Assembly (NCBI GenBank): GCA_000434115.1
Contig: FR894049.1
Coordinates: forward strand, 13,162 to 22,343
Length of the DNA: 9,182 nucleotides
Direction: 5' to 3'
Source: Roseburia sp. CAG:309
GTDB taxonomy: Bacteria; Bacillota; Clostridia; Lachnospirales; Lachnospiraceae
The notes under the pieces were generated by a model. That model made no database searches. It worked only from the letters and a program-made list of their open reading frames with translations, and had not been told where the DNA came from. How positions within the stretch are numbered: position 1 is the stretch's first letter; each line of letters opens with the position of its first letter. Below, in pieces: positions 6,459-9,182 of the stretch. Made by a program: the position numbers and the translations under genes.

Positions 6459-7160
6459 TTATCTTTGCAAATATTCTTCATACAAGTCCGGACGGTACTT
6501 TTTAGTACGTTCCAATGACCGCTCCAGCCGCCACGCCTCAATATTTTTATGATGTCCGGACAAGAGCACTTCCGGCACTTTTTTTCCATGATATTCTTCG
6601 GGTCTCGTGTACTGCGGATATTCCAGAAGCCCGTCTGCAAAGCTCTCTGTCTCTGCCGAATCTTTGTTATGCAGCACTCCCGGTACAAGACGGGAAATCG
6701 TATCCATCATAACCATCGCCGGCAGTTCTCCTCCGGTAAGCACATAATCACCGATAGAAACATAGTCTGTTACAATTTCTTCCAGTACACGTTCATCCAC
6801 GCCCTCGTAATGCCCGCATAAAAAGACGAGTTCCTCTTCTTTGGCAAAATCTTCTGCCATTTTCTGGTCAAAGACATGCCCCTGCGGTGTGACATAAATC
6901 ACCCGTTTTTTCTTTGGTTCCGGTTTCATTTTCTGCTGCAGTGCCTCATAACAGCGGTAAATCGGTTCTGCCTGCATCACCATTCCGGCACCACCACCAT
7001 ACGGATAATCGTCTACTTTCATATGTTTGTCCAAGGTATAGTCACGGATATTGACCGCTTCCCACTCAAGAAGCCCCTGTGTTTTTGCACGCCCCAGTAT
7101 ACTGGCATCCATAATTCCCGGAAACATTTCCGGAAACAAAGTCATAATATAAAAATGCAT
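6459..7160 (-). CDS. trmD: tRNA (guanine-N1)-methyltransferase TrmD
   Basis: TrmD uses S-adenosylmethionine to make m1G at position 37 of tRNAs reading CNN/CGG-type codons, which prevents +1 frameshifting, and it is essential in most bacteria. The 233 residues cover the whole protein, slightly shorter than many homologues. Visible signatures are the N-terminal LFPEMF, VDDYPYGGGAGMVM, the trefoil-knot SAM site (LCGHYEGVDERV, then SIGDYVLTGGELP), and the C-terminal tRNA-binding region with HNKDSAETESF, YPQYTRP, VLLSGHH and EAWR. ATG at 7160 follows GAGG, 21 bases after rimM ends, as expected in a rimM-trmD pair. The usual next gene, rplS, is missing; a hairpin and then hisB follow. Confidence 0.96.
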   Translation of the reverse strand: MHFYIMTLFPEMFPGIMDASILGRAKTQGLLEWEAVNIRDYTLDKHMKVDDYPYGGGAGMVMQAEPIYRCYEALQQKMKPEPKKKRVIYVTPQGHVFDQKMAEDFAKEEELVFLCGHYEGVDERVLEEIVTDYVSIGDYVLTGGELPAMVMMDTISRLVPGVLHNKDSAETESFADGLLEYPQYTRPEEYHGKKVPEVLLSGHHKNIEAWRLERSLERTKKYRPDLYEEYLQR

Positions 7161-7181
7161 CGTTATTTCCTCATTTTCTTT

Positions 7182-7703
7182 TTACTTTGCAAGATCCAAA
7201 AGGCCGGGCATAATGTGTGCCGTCACTTCACCTTTTTCGACATCCACTTTTTTTATGCATTCAGGAATGGATGGGAAAAGCAGTTCTTTCCCCTCTTCTG
7301 TCTCAATCTGAAAGACATTGTTTGCCCCTGTCTCCAAAATCTCTTTTACCGTTCCGATCACACTGCCATCTTCCTCGTTAATGACCTTTGCCCCAATCAC
7401 GTCGCAGATAAAATATTCTCCTTCTTCCAATGGTACCGCATGCTCTCTCGTCACGAGAAGATCGCATTTGCGGAACATTTCGACGTCATTAATATTATTA
7501 TATTCCTTAAATTTTACAATTACAATGTTTTTAAAATATTTTACATGTTCAATATGCAGTGTAAGCTGCTCTTTTTTATTTTGCAAAATCACTTCTTCCA
7601 GGTCATCAAAGCGGTGAATGTCGTCTGTCGTCGGAAATACTTTGACTTCTCCCCGGATTCCATGTGTTGTCGTTATAACTCCCACACGTAAAAGCTGTTC
7701 CAT
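7182..7703 (-). CDS. rimM: Ribosome maturation factor RimM
   Basis: RimM binds S19 and assists late assembly of the 30S head and 16S rRNA processing. The 173-residue length is typical. The N-terminal RimM domain (about 1-90) shows the hallmark GVITTTHGIRGEVKVFPTTD. The C-terminal PRC-barrel-type domain (about 95-170) has YFICDVIGAKV, GTVKEILETGANNVFQIE and the family ending GLLDL. ATG at 7703 follows AAGGAG, seven bases upstream. It is preceded by a probable intrinsic terminator (7749-7791), so its expression may be set below that of rpsP and khpA even though it is part of the same gene string. Confidence 0.95.
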   Translation of the reverse strand: MEQLLRVGVITTTHGIRGEVKVFPTTDDIHRFDDLEEVILQNKKEQLTLHIEHVKYFKNIVIVKFKEYNNINDVEMFRKCDLLVTREHAVPLEEGEYFICDVIGAKVINEEDGSVIGTVKEILETGANNVFQIETEEGKELLFPSIPECIKKVDVEKGEVTAHIMPGLLDLAK

Positions 7704-7748
7704 CGTTGTTCTCCTTTTCTACCTATTCGCTGCCGAATGTACCCTTTG

Positions 7749-7791
7749 ATAAAAAATATGCCTGCGATACCTTATGGCACTTTCGCAGGCA
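7749..7791 (-). terminator. Intrinsic terminator or attenuator between khpA and rimM
   Basis: On the minus strand TGCCTGCGA (7791-7783) pairs perfectly with TCGCAGGCA (7767-7759). The interior can add a short TGCC/GGTA pairing with an ATAA loop. The stem is followed at once by TATTTTTTATC, a proper U-tract. This is the best rho-independent terminator in the window. It lies inside the 102-base gap between khpA and rimM, so it should reduce read-through into rimM-trmD. I see no clear new promoter after it. A second small palindrome (7725-7738, ATTCG/CGAAT) lies between it and the rimM ribosome binding site. Confidence 0.75.
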
Positions 7792-7805
7792 CATATCACT
7801 TGTCA

Positions 7806-8033
7806 TTACTGAATGTCTACCAGTATTTTTTTGTCGCTCTTGGATGCCGAAGCACGCACTACAGTTCGGATCGCTTTCGCAATCTTTCCCTGCTTGCCAA
7901 TAACTTTGCCCATGTCGGCAGGAGCCACGCTCAGTTTCAATACAATCTCGTTTTCTGTCTCTGTCTCCGTTACGACAACTTCGTCGGGATTGTCTACTAA
8001 TGCACTAGCAATCATTTCAACTAATTCTTTCAT
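7806..8033 (-). CDS. khpA: KH-domain RNA-binding protein KhpA (YlqC family)
   Basis: KhpA is a single KH-domain RNA chaperone that in Gram-positive bacteria pairs with KhpB and influences cell division and small-RNA handling. The 75-residue product is essentially one KH domain. It shows the RNA-binding GKQG loop (GxxG) within ADMGKVIGKQGKIAKAIR, preceded by the NEIVLKLSVAP strand. ATG at 8033 follows GGGAGG, 25 bases after rpsP stops. A position between rpsP and rimM is the usual one for this family in Firmicutes, which supports the call. Confidence 0.93.
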   Translation of the reverse strand: MKELVEMIASALVDNPDEVVVTETETENEIVLKLSVAPADMGKVIGKQGKIAKAIRTVVRASASKSDKKILVDIQ

Positions 8034-8058
8034 ACTGCTAACCTCCCTTAGGACCGCA

Positions 8059-8301
8059 TTATTTTACAATACCTGCCTCTTTGAACAAACGAGCTACTGT
8101 ATCGGTTGGTTTTGCACCATTGGCAATCCACTTCTTAGCTGCCTCTTCGTCAACTTTTACTACAGCAGGTTCCTGATTTGGGTCGTAAGTACCGATCTCG
8201 TCGATGTTTCTACCATTTCTAGGAGATCTTTCATCAGCTACTACAATTCTATAAAATGGAGCCTTTTTCTGACCTAATCTTTTCAATCTGATCTTTACCA
8301 C
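8059..8301 (-). CDS. rpsP: 30S ribosomal protein S16
   Basis: S16 binds 16S rRNA early in 30S assembly. The 80 residues match the family: VKIRLKRLGQKKAPFYRIVV at the start, then ADERSPRNGR, IDEIGTYDP, and the region with AAKKWIANGAKPTDTV. The start is GTG at 8301-8299; the following residues match the conserved N-terminus, and a strong AAAGGAGGTGA lies just upstream. The gene begins 59 bases after ffh ends and is followed by khpA. Confidence 0.97.
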   Translation of the reverse strand: MVKIRLKRLGQKKAPFYRIVVADERSPRNGRNIDEIGTYDPNQEPAVVKVDEEAAKKWIANGAKPTDTVARLFKEAGIVK

Positions 8302-8307
8302 GTCGTT

Positions 8308-8318
8308 TCACCTCCTTT
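8308..8318 (-). promoter_or_regulatory. Strong ribosome binding site fixing the GTG start of rpsP
   Basis: AAAGGAGGTGA on the minus strand is a near-perfect anti-Shine-Dalgarno match ending six bases before GTG. It fits the high demand for a ribosomal protein and decides the non-ATG start. Confidence 0.85.
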
Positions 8319-8360
8319 AACGTAATTTCATCTATTCAAAAAGTATAACAACTATTTGAA

Positions 8361-9182
8361 TCACATTCCTCCAAACGGAAATTTGAATTTTCCGCGTTTC
8401 ATCTTCTTGCCTGACATCATGCCGGACATCTGCTTCATCATCTTTTTGCTCTGTTCAAACTGTTTGATGAGTCTGTTTACTTCGCTGATATCCACTCCGG
8501 CACCTGCCGCAATACGGCGTTTGCGCGATGGATTGATGATGGAAGGCTTGGTTCTCTCTTCTTTGGTCATCGAATAGATAATGGCCTCTGTTCCTTTCAG
8601 CGCATCATCGTCAATATCAAGATCTGCCGGCAGTCCCATGCCCGGAAGCATGCTCAAAATGCTTGTAAGACCGCCCATTTTCTTCATTTGCTGCATCTGC
8701 TCTAAGAAATCATTGAAATCCAGTTCATTGTTTTTGAATTTCTTTCCGAGTTCTGCCGCTTTTTGCTCATCAATCTGGGCTTCTGCTTTCTCAATCAATG
8801 TCATGACATCGCCCATGCCGAGAATACGGGATGCCATACGATCCGGATAAAACTGTTCCAGATCCGAAAGTTTTTCTCCCATACCGACATAGAAAATCGG
8901 TTTTCCCGTGACTGCGCGGATGGAAAGTGCCGCACCACCACGAGTGTCACCATCTAATTTGGTTAAAATGACACCATCTATATTCAATGCCTCATCAAAT
9001 GTCGAAGCTACATTGACCGCATCCTGACCGGTCATGGAGTCTACTGTCAAGATTGTCTGGTGGACATCCACCTCTGCCTTGATATTTTTCAACTCATTCA
9101 TCAATTCTTCATCAATGTGAAGTCGACCGGCGGTATCTAAAAATACAAGGTTGTACTGATTTGCTTTTGCGTGTTCTACCGC
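8361..9182 (-). CDS. ffh: Signal recognition particle GTPase Ffh (C-terminal 273 residues)
   Basis: Ffh is the protein subunit of the signal recognition particle. It binds signal sequences on ribosomes and, with FtsY, delivers nascent membrane proteins to the translocon. The gene enters from the right edge: the frame is open through base 9182, so the N domain and early G domain are outside. Within the fragment, DTAGR (residues 16-20) is the G3 motif, TKLDG (74-78) with DTRGG is G4, and a methionine-rich M domain follows from about residue 130. That domain has MLPGMGLP, the RNA-binding SRKRRIAAGAGVDISEVNRL, and QSKKMMKQMSGMM, ending KFKFPFGGM. An ATG at 9104 is internal, not the true start. 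Its place upstream of rpsP is the usual Firmicutes order. Confidence 0.97.
   Translation of the reverse strand, partial: AVEHAKANQYNLVFLDTAGRLHIDEELMNELKNIKAEVDVHQTILTVDSMTGQDAVNVASTFDEALNIDGVILTKLDGDTRGGAALSIRAVTGKPIFYVGMGEKLSDLEQFYPDRMASRILGMGDVMTLIEKAEAQIDEQKAAELGKKFKNNELDFNDFLEQMQQMKKMGGLTSILSMLPGMGLPADLDIDDDALKGTEAIIYSMTKEERTKPSIINPSRKRRIAAGAGVDISEVNRLIKQFEQSKKMMKQMSGMMSGKKMKRGKFKFPFGGM

Noticed and set aside
7725..7738. Small palindrome ATTCG-N4-CGAAT before the rimM ribosome binding site
   Set aside because: Five pairs with no U-tract; expected by chance. Noted only because it follows a real terminator-like stem.
8302..8360. Possible promoter in the ffh-rpsP gap (TATACT at about 8342-8347 on the minus strand)
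   Set aside because: No acceptable -35 lies at the right distance, and the alternative TTGTTA has only AAATTA 17 bases on. The gap is normal for co-transcribed ffh-rpsP.
1..9182. CRISPR arrays, insertion sequences, phage, toxin-antitoxin or defence genes
   Set aside because: No regularly spaced repeats, transposase motifs, terminal inverted repeats or recognisable defence proteins were seen. The whole window is filled with housekeeping, histidine and pilus genes.

Overview
The window looks like chromosomal DNA of an anaerobic, low-to-mid G+C Firmicute, most likely a Clostridia/Lachnospiraceae-type organism. The evidence is the ffh-rpsP-khpA-rimM-trmD order, strong AGGAGG-type ribosome binding sites before almost every gene, a three-domain HisIE protein, and Gram-positive type IV pilus motor genes. 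The family assignment is inference; there is no rRNA here to anchor it. Every supported gene reads on the minus strand, so transcription runs from high to low coordinates. No stretch over 300 bases lacks a gene.

Region by region, in transcription order. (1) 9182-6459 is a translation and protein-targeting operon: the 3' part of ffh (SRP GTPase), rpsP (S16), khpA (KH-domain RNA chaperone), a probable intrinsic terminator/attenuator at 7749-7791, rimM (30S maturation) and trmD (tRNA m1G37 methyltransferase). rplS, which usually follows trmD, is absent. (2) 6458-6358 is a short junction with a perfect 10-bp hairpin and a good extended -10 promoter candidate facing hisB. (3) 6357-4514 holds two histidine genes, hisB and a long hisIE whose first ~210 residues resemble a degenerate HisF-type barrel. 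(4) 4500-4372 encodes a 42-residue single-span membrane microprotein. (5) 4361-307 is a type IV pilus motor module: pilB with a recognisable MshEN (c-di-GMP-binding type) domain, pilT and pilC. (6) 306-217 has a terminator-like hairpin, followed by the 5' end of a very AT-rich gene for a secreted, lysine-rich, Ig-like (BIG2-type) protein that runs off the window.

Gaps from hisB through pilC are 10 to 59 bases with no terminator visible between them, so histidine biosynthesis, the microprotein and the pilus motor may share one transcript from the hisB promoter. Pilins, prepilin peptidase and the remaining his genes are not in the window. I see no CRISPR array, insertion sequence, phage gene, tRNA or rRNA. 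Most of this is ordinary chromosome. The items most worth a second look are the HisF-like extension on HisIE, the microprotein between hisIE and pilB, and the his/pil junction.
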